A DNA stretch of 64,000 bases, taken from Aptenodytes patagonicus (taxonomy: Eukaryota > Chordata > Aves > Sphenisciformes > Spheniscidae). Under the pieces are notes generated by a model, which saw only the letters and a program-made list of their open reading frames with translations, did not search any database and was not told the origin of the DNA. Shown here piece after piece: positions 50,365 through 60,992 of the stretch (position 1 is its first letter; the number at the start of each line of letters is the position of its first letter). Both the position numbers and the translations under genes were made by a program. The stretch lies in assembly GCF_965638725.1 (NCBI RefSeq), contig NC_134951.1, positions 4,216,001-4,280,000 of the forward strand, read 5' to 3'.

Positions 50365-50383
50365 CCCCCCCCCCCCCCCCCCC
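50365..50383. repeat. 19-base poly-C run
   Basis: C homopolymer about 100 bases before the candidate core promoter; a 14-base C run (50448-50461) lies even closer. Confidence 0.9.
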
Positions 50384-50485
50384 TTGCACAGCAACAGAAC
50401 CTGGCGCTCGGCTGGTGGTGCAACAGATACCAGCCACCCCCCCTTTGCCCCCCCCCCCCCCTTTCCCTCCCATCACCACCCACTT

Positions 50486-50498
50486 CCACGTGACGTGG
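50486..50498. promoter_or_regulatory. GATA4: Composite E-box/CRE-like element, candidate GATA4 core promoter
   Basis: CCACGTGACGTGG holds a perfect E-box (CACGTG, 50487-50492) overlapping a TGACGTGG CRE-like site, with near dyad symmetry. It is preceded by a pyrimidine-rich tract and followed by a stretch free of TATA boxes, typical of a CpG-island promoter. Rodent Gata4 proximal promoters are reported to depend on conserved E-box and GC-box motifs bound by USF and Sp factors. Taking this as the avian equivalent is inference; a start site within about 100 bases downstream would fit. Confidence 0.4.
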
Positions 50499-51156
50499 GC
50501 AAACCAGTCAGCGAGTGAGACTGGGGAGTCTGGCCATACTGGGGAGCCAAGGTGGGGGGGGGGCAGACAGAGCCCCGCTGCCCCTAACCCCTCCTGCGAA
50601 GCAGAAGCAGGCAGGAGCCAGGCATCTCTTAGCCCTCTGCCCTCCCCGCAGCGAGGGGGTGTCTCGCCCCACGGCCTCGCCCCCCCCTCCACCCCTTGCC
50701 CCCCCCAGCACCAAAGGTGGGTAGTGCTTCTCTGTCCCCTCGCTCCTCTCCCTCGCTGTCACGCCGGGACCCCGGCGAGCCCCTTCCCACGGGCCTCCCC
50801 CGAAAGCTTCCTCCTATTGTCTCCTCGGGCTTGAAAATGGACTCGATTTTGCTTCTTTGGGGTTGATTTTTTTATTATCATCATTACTACTATTTTTAAG
50901 GCAGGAGGGGAATTCACTCGTTTTTCCCCTCCTGTGGATCCTGCTCCTCTTTGGAGAGTCCTGTGGAAACACTCTGTCCTAGGCCGGTTACACGCACACG
51001 AACCGGCCGCTCCTCCGTCCCCTGGGTTTCGGGGGGAAGCAGAGCTCCCTTAAACCCCCTTCTTCCCGGCTCGCTTCCATCCTTACCCCTTCCCGACGCT
51101 GCCTGGCTTCTCCCCCTTCCCTCGGCTGCCTGCCGGTCTCCCGCTGTCCTCCTGGG

Positions 51157-51182
51157 TATCAGTCCTTATCTCCCAGTTATCT
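51157..51182 (-). promoter_or_regulatory. GATA4: Triple GATA motif, candidate autoregulatory site
   Basis: Three GATA cores in the same orientation lie in 26 bases: TATC at 51157-51160, TTATCT at 51166-51171 and TTATCT at 51177-51182. The two full motifs are 11 bases apart, one helical turn. They sit about 670 bases downstream of the E-box element and 1.7 kb upstream of the coding exon, so probably in the first intron. Autoregulation by GATA factors is well known for this family; direct evidence here is only motif arrangement. Confidence 0.35.
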
Positions 51183-51872
51183 CTTCTGCTGCTAAATTCA
51201 GCCCAGCAGAGGGGTTCAGCCTGGGGAATCTGCTAGTTAAATCTAAATCAGTCCCAGGAGTTATTTCTCCGGCCACAATTCCCCCCCCCCCCATCCAGCC
51301 CTTCTCCGGGTGTGAGATGGTTTTCTAGGATCCCGCCACGATCTGCAGAGAAAACAGAGTCTCAGATCGTTTCACCCCCCTCCCGGACCCTCCTTGGGAA
51401 GGGTATTTCACCCTGACCCCCCTCCACGAGTGTTTTTTGGGGTCTCGCCATTGCAAGCCACGTGCAAGGCCCCGATGGCATCCCACGGCCTGCGCCCTGC
51501 CCGAAAAACAACCCCTCCGCTCCAACACCCCCCACCCCCCCCCCCCCAGCCCAAATCAGAAACCAAACCGACATGGGAAAAAACCACCCATCGTGCCCAC
51601 CCTGCCCCGTGGCTCTGGGAAATGCCCCCCCCCGCCCCATCCGGACCCACGGCATCCCCGGTCCCCAGTGGGCCAGCCCAGCTGTGCTTCCAGCTTCTCC
51701 CAGCTCCCCACGCGGGAAAAGGGCGGGGGGGGGGGGAGTAAAAACACCCGGGGAGGGGGAGTTTTGTGGGTGCTGCTAGGGGTCTGCTCCCCACATGCTG
51801 TCACTTGCAAGCGGGCCCGCGGAGCATTGATGGGGGGGGTGCAGCGGTTAACGCCCCCCCTCTCCTTTTAAG

Positions 51873-51890
51873 CACCACCACCACCACCCC
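51873..51890. repeat. (CAC)n microsatellite
   Basis: About six CAC/ACC units followed by a C run. Confidence 0.85.
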
Positions 51891-51967
51891 CCCTCCACGC
51901 GTGGCCGGTCGTAGCGGGGTGCGGGCACGCGTGGGGCGGGCGCGGGGTGGGAGGGTCGAGCCAGCCT

Positions 51968-51990
51968 TCCTCCTCCTCCTCCTCCTCCCC
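51968..51990. repeat. (TCC)n microsatellite
   Basis: Seven TCC units within a longer polypyrimidine zone. Confidence 0.85.
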
Positions 51991-52059
51991 CCTTTTCCTC
52001 ACCGTCTGCCTAATTTAATCTCCCCCCCCCCCCCTCCTTCCCTCCCTCCCTCCCCCCTA

Positions 52060-52074
52060 CCCCCCCCCCCCCCC
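52060..52074. repeat. 15-base poly-C run
   Basis: Part of a C-dominated tract that begins at 52022. Confidence 0.9.
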
Positions 52075-52335
52075 ACTCCGCAGCTTCAGCCTCCGGGTCG
52101 CCTCCCCGCCGCCCTGCTGCCAGCCCACATCAAACGCCGGCCTCGGGGGCCATTAACAACTTAAAGCACCGATCGTACCTGCGGGACAAAGGTTTTTGCT
52201 CCAGGCCCTGGGAGAGAGCATCGCTGTCTCTCACCTTCCCGGCTGTGTAACCCACCCCCCCCCTCCCGCTTTCACACCACCCCCCCCCCCCCCCCGGACT
52301 GCTCTAACCTCCTCATCCTCTCCGCCCCGAGGGTT

Positions 52336-52356
52336 GGGGGGGGGGGGGGGGGGGGG
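52336..52356. repeat. 21-base poly-G run
   Basis: Lies 40 bases after a 16-base C run (52280-52295). The two are complementary and could pair as a hairpin or act as separate G-quadruplex and i-motif sites, about 530 bases upstream of the GATA4 start codon. Confidence 0.9.
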
Positions 52357-52783
52357 TCCCGGCCCGGCCGCCGCCTCCTCCTCCCGCATCCCCGGCCGCA
52401 TCTCCCCCGGCCTCCCCCGGAGGTGTTGTTGGACGGGGCGGGGAGGGGGGTGGGGGGGGTGGGGGGGGGTGGAAGAAAGGCGGGGAGGAGACTGACCGAG
52501 GGTTTTAAGCAGCCCAGCCCCATCGTGGAGGGTGGGGGGTGGGGGGGGGGGCGGGAGGTGATGGATGGAGCCCGGTGGGAGAAGCTAAATCCAGGCGGGA
52601 GCTAAATCTCTCCTCCGGAGGGACCTGGACTTCTTGCTTGGGGTCTCGAAGCGGCGGCCGGACCTGCTGAAGGTGGGGAAGGTGGGCGGTGGGGAAGAGG
52701 GGGGGGTGGAGGAAAATTGCACTGCTGGTGGTGTTTTGGTTTTGGCTGGAAGGCTGTACCCACGCGAGACCGCTCCGGCCACC

Positions 52784-52794
52784 GCTCACCGCAG
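52784..52794 (+). other. GATA4: Candidate splice acceptor of GATA4 exon with the start codon
   Basis: GCTCACCGCAG followed by G is the best acceptor-like sequence upstream of the start codon, leaving about 92 bases of 5'UTR in this exon. The polypyrimidine tract is weak and CpG-rich, so the true acceptor may lie elsewhere. Confidence 0.35.
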
Positions 52795-52886
52795 GGGAAA
52801 GTGGAGCCTGGGGTTTTTCACCTGCCCCCCATCGCTCTGGATTGTGGCCGGGGACCTGGCTGGGGTTTGGGGGGACCCGTCGCGAG

Positions 52887-53412
52887 ATGTACCAGAGTTT
52901 AGCCATGGCAGCTAACCCCGGCCCTCCGGCGTACGAGGGGGCAGGTGGCTTCATGCACAGCGCGGCCGCAGCTTCCCCCGTCTATGTGCCCACCACGAGG
53001 GTCACCTCCATGCTCCCCAGCCTGCCATACCTCCAGAGCAGCGGCTCTTCCCAGCAAGGCAGCCCCGTCTCCAGCCACTCCATCTGGACTCAACCCGGAG
53101 CCGAAAGCGCCGCTTACAACCCCGGATCTTCTCACCCTCCCGTGTCACCTCGGTTCTCCTTCTCCACCAGCACCCCCATCCCTGCCACCTCTTCCCGGGA
53201 AGCCGCGGCGGCTTACAGCAGCTCCTTGAACCTTTCTGCTAACGGGAGGGAGCAGTACAGCAGGGGTTTCGGCAGCTCCTATTCCAGCCCTTACCCGGCT
53301 TACATGAGCCCCGAAATGGCCACGACTTGGACTTCTTCACCCTTCGACAGCCCCATGCTGCACAACCTGCAGAGCCGAGGGACGCCCGCAGCCGCCCGGC
53401 ACGCCAACATAG
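52887..53412 (+). CDS. GATA4: GATA4 transcription factor, first coding exon (N-terminal transactivation region), partial gene
   Basis: GATA4 binds WGATAR DNA and drives heart, endoderm and gonad gene programmes in the nucleus. This exon encodes residues 1-175 plus the first base of codon 176. The opening [10 protein letters not shown] is the GATA4 signature and separates it from GATA5 and GATA6. The first transactivation segment holds [10 protein letters not shown] (30-39) and [10 protein letters not shown] (41-50). PPVSPRFSF (84-92) contains the serine that corresponds to the ERK-phosphorylated Ser105 of human GATA4. The second transactivation segment holds [10 protein letters not shown] (131-140). 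The exon ends with RHANI and a phase-1 junction, as the human exon does (205 codons plus one base), followed by GTGAGC. It is about 30 codons shorter than human because the mammalian Gly/Ala-rich runs are absent. Start context is GAGATGT. Zinc fingers and C-terminus lie outside the window. Confidence 0.94.
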
Positions 53413-53418
53413 GTGAGC
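53413..53418 (+). other. GATA4: Consensus splice donor of GATA4 first coding exon
   Basis: ATAG|GTGAGC directly follows the exon and preserves the phase-1 boundary known for GATA4. Without splicing the frame stays open for 98 more codons, to 53708. Confidence 0.9.
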
Positions 53419-56400
53419 GCAGCCAGGGTCGGGATGGGAGAGGGAGGGTTTCACACACACACCCCCCCCCGGCCCCCCCAATTTTTGTGCACGCGCCCCT
53501 CTTTGGGTCGGGCGAGGAGGCGCGAAGGGCAGGAGGGAGAAATTTGGCATATTCGGGACGTCGCTGCCGGAGCCGCCTCTCTGGCTGCAAAACATGGGGG
53601 TCCCCGCGGTGCTGTCGTTGCCCCCCTGCACATGTACTTTCTCTGCAACACCACCGTTTCAAAATACCCTCAAGGACCACAACTTCAAAAAAAAAAAAAA
53701 ATATATAATTTAGAGTAGGCCTGGAGCGGCAAGAAACGGTGTGCCGAGCTCCCGCGCAAGGGCCTGCTGGCTCCACAAATAGCTCCGCGGGGATTTAGGG
53801 GCTGCGATGGGGACGGCCGCGGTGTGCGGGACCACGATGCTCCGTGGGCGTGCAGGCAGCCCCTTCCCCGGCTTGCTTTAGGTGTAAAATGGGGAAAATC
53901 GTTTGGAAAATGGGGAAATCAAAGTTTGGCCCGTGAATCCCAGATCTTCCCTTTGGGCTGTTCTATGTTATGTCTTTTTTTTTAATTTTTGGAAAGGTTG
54001 GTTAGGCTAGAAAAAGCGAAAGTGAAGGGAAATTTGGCGCCGAGCGGGGAGAGATGATGGAGAAGGAGAAACAGGAATGCATCCACATTTATTATCACGC
54101 TTTTTGGGGGACTCCCAGGCACATCTGAACAACCCAGCCCCATATTTCAGTGCCTCCTTGTCCCAAAAAAACTCAGCCCTGATCTCTTGTGCCGATCCCG
54201 GTCTCGGAGCCTTTCATTTCATTAAGCGCCCCTGGGTCCTACGACCAGAAATTGGCCCGAATGGTTTAAAATATTGCTTTTATATTTTGTATGGCAGAAG
54301 AGGGAGAAAGGGGGAGGGAAACGCGGGGCACATCTCTTCATCGCCGTTTCATAAACCCTTTTTTCCTCCCCACCTTCTCTCCATGAAGGTATTTCTGTCG
54401 GCTTCGGGGTCGGGCTTAACAAAGAAGACGACTCAAATTTGTCTGCCGATACATTTTAAGATTGCGTCCTTTAACCTGAATTTTGGAGGGTAGTTTGTCC
54501 ATCGTGTCTAGCAAGATTTGCTTATCTTTAGCATTCTTTGAAGACGTTAAAGAAAGGCAAGTTGGGCGTTGGTGAAGGCTTGGCCTTGCCAATGCCTTTT
54601 GCTTTTCTTTGGGCGTTATGAAATTGCTTAAAATGGGGAACAGATTATCTTTAAGGATAAAGTTTTGGCCAACCAGGCAAGGTTTTTGGGAAGCCCTGAG
54701 AAGGTAGAAAGTATGGGAAAAAAGCAGCGTGAATCAAGTAATCAAATAATAATTGAATATTATCCACAAGGACATACGCGCATTCCTATTTGACTACTGC
54801 GCCATCTCTTCCTTGGGAAAAAAAATATCACCTTTTTGCAGTGGTCTCAAAAGGGCTCTTAGTAATAAAAATAACTTAAAACCAAAATAATGCAAATGAA
54901 GAATTGCAGTTGTGGAATTACTCGGCAGCTTTTAAGGTGCCAGAGATTGAGCGTAGTGATTTTGGGGTTCCAAGCCCTGCGTTAAGCAGCGGTTTGCGTT
55001 GCAGGTCTCGCAGCCTGCATTTTGGTGGCAAAAAGTGTTTTTTCCCTGGGCTCTTAAATAGCACCGGGAAGACGGGATGCGTTGAGCCAGTCCAGAAAAC
55101 GTTAGCGGTCGCTAACGAAGGAGGAAGGAGACGGGACCCCTTTCCATCGCCAGGTCCTGATTCGGGTGCTGGATTCACGGTATCGCCCCCGGCATCGCCG
55201 AGGGCAGCGCGGCAGAAACCGGGGGATTTATTAGCATGGGTCTAATTATGTCTCTGCCTTGAATGTGGAAAAAGCACTTGGGTTTTAAATAAGAAGTGCT
55301 TGGGTTTTGGTTAAAAAAAAAAAAAAGAAATTGCCTGAAAGCTGGCGAGTTTTAAATTCAGGATTAAAATGGGGTTTTCTGGAAGGCAGCTCCCCCGGCA
55401 AGTGGTTTAAGGTCCAGACCTGCCCCTTTCCCTCTTCTCCCCGAGTCGGGACGCGGCCGCTGCCAGGCTGCTGCCAGCCGGGTCCCTTCTCGACGCCGGG
55501 GCGATGCTGTGCACAGGCTGTGGGTATCGAGGGGGTTGTATGAAGCATGTAAAGGCTGGCTGGTGGTTTCTGAGCGGGGAGAAGCCGGGGGGGGGGAGTT
55601 TATGAGCAAGGGTGAAAAGCCCTGATGGGCTGAAAAACCGAAGGCACTGAAAGATTTCGTGGGAGGGAAACACCGTCGTGGATTGCACCCATCACAGACC
55701 CACTTTAATAACACATCTGAGCCTGGCTCAGCATCTGAGCAGTCCCTGGCATGGTGGAGCCCAGACTTCTCCCTTTGCCTTTCCTTAGGACTAAAGATAT
55801 TTTTATTCTCTGCACAATGAGGAATCTCAGGGTGGAAGGAAAATCCTTCACGCAAGGGTATCTTAAATCAAGCGATTTTTGCAGCGCTCTCATTTCCCTC
55901 CAGTGATTTTGCTTCCTGGAGAACCGTCACCTTTGGATAGCGCTAATTGCAGAGTCCCCCGGGATAATTAGAATATTAATTATTATAATTTTTTAATAAT
56001 GACGTCTGTGCAGGTGTAGCTGGATATGCGGACATAGATACGCAGTCTGTGCAATTGGGCATGGCATTTTTCCCCCGCTGTAAAGCAATGCACTGGGGAA
56101 AGAAGTTTAGTGAAAACGTATTCAAATAAAATGATTCTAAAAGAAATAAAGATCTTCTTGTTTTTCCCTGATAAGAGGAATTTTGGCCTGGATTAAAACG
56201 TGCCAATGCAGCTCTGTAGTATAAAGTGCTGGGAAGGATGGGTGCATAAATCACATGGGCCTATTTCAAAAACTTTCCCCAGTGTGAGTTCAAAAAGGCC
56301 AAATTTGGGCTTTTCAGGGTAAGTTTGGCAAATGATTTCATTACCCTGAAGGGCAGGATCAGACCCTGCGGCCGGCCGAGGCCGTGAACTTGCTCCAGGC

Positions 56401-57429
56401 ATTGCCTGGGATGGGGTTAGAGTGAATTCCCGACTTAATGAGGCATGAAAAGGATCCGCTGCAAAGTCCCTTTTCAGGAGACTTCCCTGCCAGAGCCAAA
56501 AACCGCTTGAAAACTGTCCCAAAACTAGCAGCTTGCCCCTTCCCCCTTCCCCAGGCAGAGGGGAGCGGGGATCGAGGGCGGCACGGGAGCCCGACCGCAT
56601 CCAGCCCGCTGCCGCTTGCTGCCTCCTGGACGCTTCCAGGCTCGGGATGGAGGGCCAGATCCCGGTTTGCCATCCTCGCCCCCTGTAATTTTGCCTTTTC
56701 GCAAAAAAGCGGCGGGGGTTTTTCTTTTGCTGTGGCATCGAGGAGGTTGATGTGGTTGGGAGTAAATCGGGGCGAGGGGCTGTGGGCATTTCTGGTGGGT
56801 GTTTTGACTAAGTGGAAATCAGGGTTCCTCAAACAGGCACTGTTTGAACACAGCAGCAGCATCTGGGAAGATCAAAGCCTGGAGCAGACGCTGGGTTGGA
56901 AAATGTCTTCTCTGCTGCTGGTGGGGGAGAGATTGTGAACCAGATCTTAAGCTTTCCCATAGGGATGCTAAGAGATTTGCCCTGTAGCATCCCCGGGGCC
57001 AGCATTTCCAGTGAGTCATCGGCATTTGCTGCAATCCTCTGCCCAACAAGCAGCCCCTGACCTTCCCCGCGCACCTAAGGACAAGGTGGCTGCTCCCCGT
57101 GGGGCAGCGGGCGATGGGGGGAGCCCAGCATCTCTGCTGTCCCTGCCCTCGGAGGGATGGGACCGTAGGATGGAGGGATGGGGCCACAGGACGTGTCTGC
57201 ATTTTGCACGGGACCCTGCATCCCCCGTTTTGCAAGAGGTTGCATTTCTCACCTCGGCTCCGCCGGCGGGGAACGTTGGCCCAGGGCTTTGTTCCCCCCC
57301 GCGGGTTTCAAGCCGCCTTCTGCTCTCCCGCCTAATTTAATTGTCACCACTCAGTCTGGGATTTGGGATGAAACCCATAGAATTAGGGGACACGAGATCG
57401 AGCTCAAACACACAACTGTTTTTTACTCC

Positions 57430-57715
57430 CCAAGTCTCCAGACGGTATATTTTAAATTATAAATAAAGCAACAATAATAATAAAAAATATCACCGTCACG
57501 GGCACTGTCGCACCCTTAGCAATAATACAGTTCCTTCACTGAAAACTGCACCTTTATTACCGAATACAAATGCATATGTTGCATAGAACAGCCATGGTGT
57601 AGTATATAATACCTGATAAATGCTTGTGAATTTTTGTAAAGCAGTAAAACTTAAGGCAGTGGATAGTGGCCCTGAATCTAAGACTTTATTAAGCCAGGAT
57701 TAATTATTTTTCTCC
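57430..57715. promoter_or_regulatory. Candidate intronic conserved non-coding element
   Basis: AT-rich non-repetitive patch flanked by GC-richer DNA, with a TGATAA GATA motif at 57614-57619, an ATGCATATG block near 57572 and GGATTAATTATT at its end. Called on texture and motif content only. Confidence 0.25.
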
Positions 57716-59269
57716 TCCAGACATGCACTCACGTGCGTGTCTTTGTCCCTGTAACAATAACAGCGATTTTTTTTTTCTCTTTTTTTTGAGAGACAGCCTA
57801 TATTTTGCTCTTTCTGTATTTATTTCCATCAGTTTGGGGGCGAAATCCTTGGAAACAGATGAGGGTTTATCTGGTGTTTCCCAAAGGACAGTGGATCCCA
57901 TCCTGCTGCCTCCGTGCCCTTCCGATGATGGAGAAACCTTGGCTCGGCAGGCAGAGGGGGGGCTCCCCAAAGCTGGTTATCCCAAACGCAGCTGGGTATT
58001 TTGAATGGGCAAACCATCTTGCTCCCGATAGCTGGAAAATTAAGGATGCCTCGGAAAAAGAACCACCGACGAAGCACCAACCGGCAAATAAAATCCCACA
58101 TTGGGTGAGAAAGCAGCAGCGCAGCAAGATGAGCGAGTTTTTGTGCCTGAAGGTCAGCAGCCTGTTGCTGCTGGGGAGGGGGTGTGTGCAGGGGCTGTTA
58201 AAATAAAGGTGGAAAAACGCAATTTTAAGGAAAACGCAATTAAGAAAACCCCTTGATAGTGTAGCCCCAAAACCTGCAGAGACCTTGTTTCTCACTGGCA
58301 CAGGGCTCCAGGCTGAAATTTTTGCTCCTCGAGCCCCGCAGAGCTTTGCACGCGTAGGAAAAAGGGGGTGCAAATATAACGTATCTCCTTTGGGAGGTTT
58401 TGTTCCCACATTCCCTGCCCCGCACGCCAACCTGGTGTGTCCTTCCCTCCCTACAATTTCCCTACTGAAAAGGAGGTGGAGAAATGGGATATTTGGGGAT
58501 CTCCCCTTGCTCGGCGATCCTCCCGGGGGGCACAAGGCAGAGGAACGTGGGGGGATGCAGCTGAACATCTCGGGTCCTTCGAGGCTTTTGCAACCCCCTT
58601 ATAAAAAGACTTAACGAAGCGTCTGCCTCCCATTTGGGGCTCACCACCGCCTGCGAAACCAGGCGGGGATCTGTGTCGAGAGCTCAGCTCGTGGGTTTAA
58701 AGCGGCCGGTTTTGCTCACGCTGGGAGGGCAGAGGCAGAAATGCAGATTTTTTTTGCCGGGGACGGCCGCGCCGGCCCCGTGTTACGGGGACGTGTGATC
58801 CCCGAATAACGCAATTATGCTGCCAAAACCCCTCAGTCGTACTGGCGAGGTTGGGTTGTTGCGGGTACGGCTGGCTTTGGGGGCGGCGGATGTGTGTAAT
58901 TATGCCTGGAGGATTGCAGGAGATTGGAAATGGCAAATATTCACCTTGTCGATGGATCCCGAATTCACGCTGCTGTCTGGCAGGAAGGTGTAAATACGCC
59001 TTTAGTGGGCGAGTGTGAAATGCTGCTTAAATAACCAAGGAAATATGTGAGAATGTGCTCTTACCTTCAAAATTAACCCGAATTATAAAAGCAAATTTCA
59101 TTATAAGGTTGGACTGAGGGGTTTTTTTGTTTTGTTTTGGGGGGGGGGGGCGAAAAAAACCTTGTGGGTCCCCTTTGTGGGGCAAAAACCTTGCAGCTGG
59201 GTATGATAACGTCCAGCATTACGGCAAAATATTAAAATCTCTCTGGCCTTTACAAGTCTTCCCCACGCC

Positions 59270-59288
59270 ACCGGTCACGGTGACCGGT
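59270..59288. promoter_or_regulatory. Perfect consensus oestrogen response element in a 19-bp palindrome
   Basis: ACCGGTCACGGTGACCGGT is a perfect inverted repeat of nine bases around one G. Its centre (59273-59285) is GGTCA-CGG-TGACC, the exact consensus for oestrogen receptor dimers. About 0.06 exact matches to the ten fixed positions are expected in 64 kb at even composition. It lies in GATA4 intron sequence, in an AT-richer patch. GATA4 acts in gonads, so receptor control is plausible, but binding is not shown by sequence. Confidence 0.5.
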
Positions 59289-60976
59289 CCGAGCTGTAAA
59301 TACATCTGTAATGACAAATTAAACCCAATTATCTGCCATGCCTGAGCAGTGAGGTCTTTATACACGGGTGCTTACACGTGCGTGACAGCGCTTGAAAATA
59401 ATTCGATCATCATTGCCTTCGCAGCGGCTGGTACAAGTGGTATTCAAGGCTCTTTCGAAAACCCCCATGTTTCTGCCGCGCCGAGCGATGCCGTTGTAAG
59501 GTCTCGTACGGCAGAAATGTTGTGGGGTTTGGTTTTTTTTCCCTTGCAGTTTTTCGGAAGGTCGCTTGCTGCAGGGTCCGCTTGAGTTTGCGGCATTCCC
59601 CGTGCTGTTGCACCCTTTTAAACACTCGGGGCACTCGGTGGCGATTTCTTTTTCAGTATGATAAGCTGGAGCTGGATTTTCTCATCCCGAAAAAGCACAG
59701 GCGGGCGGGCGCTGGGTCTGCTAGGGAAGAAGATCTGGGCAGAGATTTTCGAAGCTGGACATAGATCTGACCCCGCCATCAGCGCTGAAACGTTTCAGCT
59801 TGTGAGTTTTGGCAAGGTCTGGATTTTAAAGCCAAGTTTGGGGCAGTGTCAACTGGAAGCGAACGTAATTTTTTTCTTTTCCAATAAGTGCCCGGTGATT
59901 TTTTTTTTTCTCTCAGTTATTTGCTGGTACAGAGTTTTTTTGCTTTATTAGGTGGACACCTAAATGTAGGATGCACCTTTCACCTTGGGGGGGGGGAAGT
60001 TGGGTCCTTCCCACGTCTTTCTGCTGTTTTCTCTGTCTTTCTGAGGCCAATCGTGCTGTTTCGCCCAGGCAAGGCTTGCAGGATCGGGCCCTCCCCATAA
60101 ACCAGATCCAGTATGGGCTGTGGGAAAAAAAAAAAAACAACAAACCCAAACAAAAAAAAAAAAAACACCTTGCCTGTGCAGAGCTGAAACCATCCCTGTT
60201 TTAAAGCAAAGGGAGGTTTGCCAGGAGCCGGTGCAGGATCAGGCCCATGCAAGAAGCTTCCATAGGGAAGAAACGCAGCCCCCTGCAAACTATCTGGAGA
60301 CCTACAGGTTTTCTTGGGGAGGTGAAGCCCATCGCACAGGAAAGCTCCCCAAAAGCCAGTGGGACCTTCCTTTTTCCTTTCTGGAAAGTGGCCACTTGAT
60401 TTATATGTTGCAGCGTGAAGGGATTTGTGCTTTTTTTTCTTTTAATTATTTTTAGTGACCCGTAAAGCTGATGAGCCCCTTATCGGAGCCAGCTGGGCTG
60501 GAACAGCTCACGCCAGCCTTGGGAGAGACTCGCAAATTCATTTTGTTTGTGAAAGAGGAAAAAAAATAATTCATGGAAAGTCAAGGAAAAGTAAGTTTTC
60601 CACCAGAGGTGGGGTGAGGGCAGCTGGATGAGCGATGCAGCGGGGCTGATCTCCCGTCTCCACCAGGGACTGGTACTGGACGCTTCTGAATCTGGGATAA
60701 CAAAATCGCTGCCTGGAAATGTTTCCTCCTAATCCCTGGTAATTAGGTCGGTGTCTGCCGGGGGAGCATTTCAGGAGAGGTCCCGCGGTGGGACGCCGCT
60801 GCCTGCTCTTGTTCTTCTTCCCAAAGCTCAGCCGTTTTCCTCCGGTCGATGCTTCCAGCTGCAGTGCGGTGCATTTACGGGGTGCCGGGGTAGGGCTGGA
60901 TGCCTGTTGCCGTCAGGCTCCCCTAAAAGGTTAAAACCCGAGCCCAGCAGAAGAGGTTGGGGGCAGAGATGGAGCC

Positions 60977-60992
60977 GGGGGGGGGGGGGGGG
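60977..60992. repeat. 16-base poly-G run
   Basis: Isolated G homopolymer inside the intron. Confidence 0.9.

Larger units (their letters stand above)
46000..52880. promoter_or_regulatory. GATA4: GC-rich, CpG-rich upstream/5'UTR domain of GATA4
   Basis: Composition shifts to very high GC with frequent CpG and many long G or C runs. The region directly precedes the GATA4 coding exon and must hold the promoter and the non-coding first exon, since vertebrate GATA4 genes start with an untranslated exon. I cannot place the transcription start or the first exon exactly. Long frames here (375 codons at 46613-47740 minus, 236 codons at 49779-50489 minus) encode Gly-, Pro- or Arg-rich low-complexity sequence caused by the homopolymers and are not genes. 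Confidence 0.6.

Noticed and set aside
49779..50489. 236-codon minus-strand frame in the promoter region
   Set aside because: Explained by extreme GC content and homopolymers; overlaps a plus-strand frame of 187 codons; no homology recognised.
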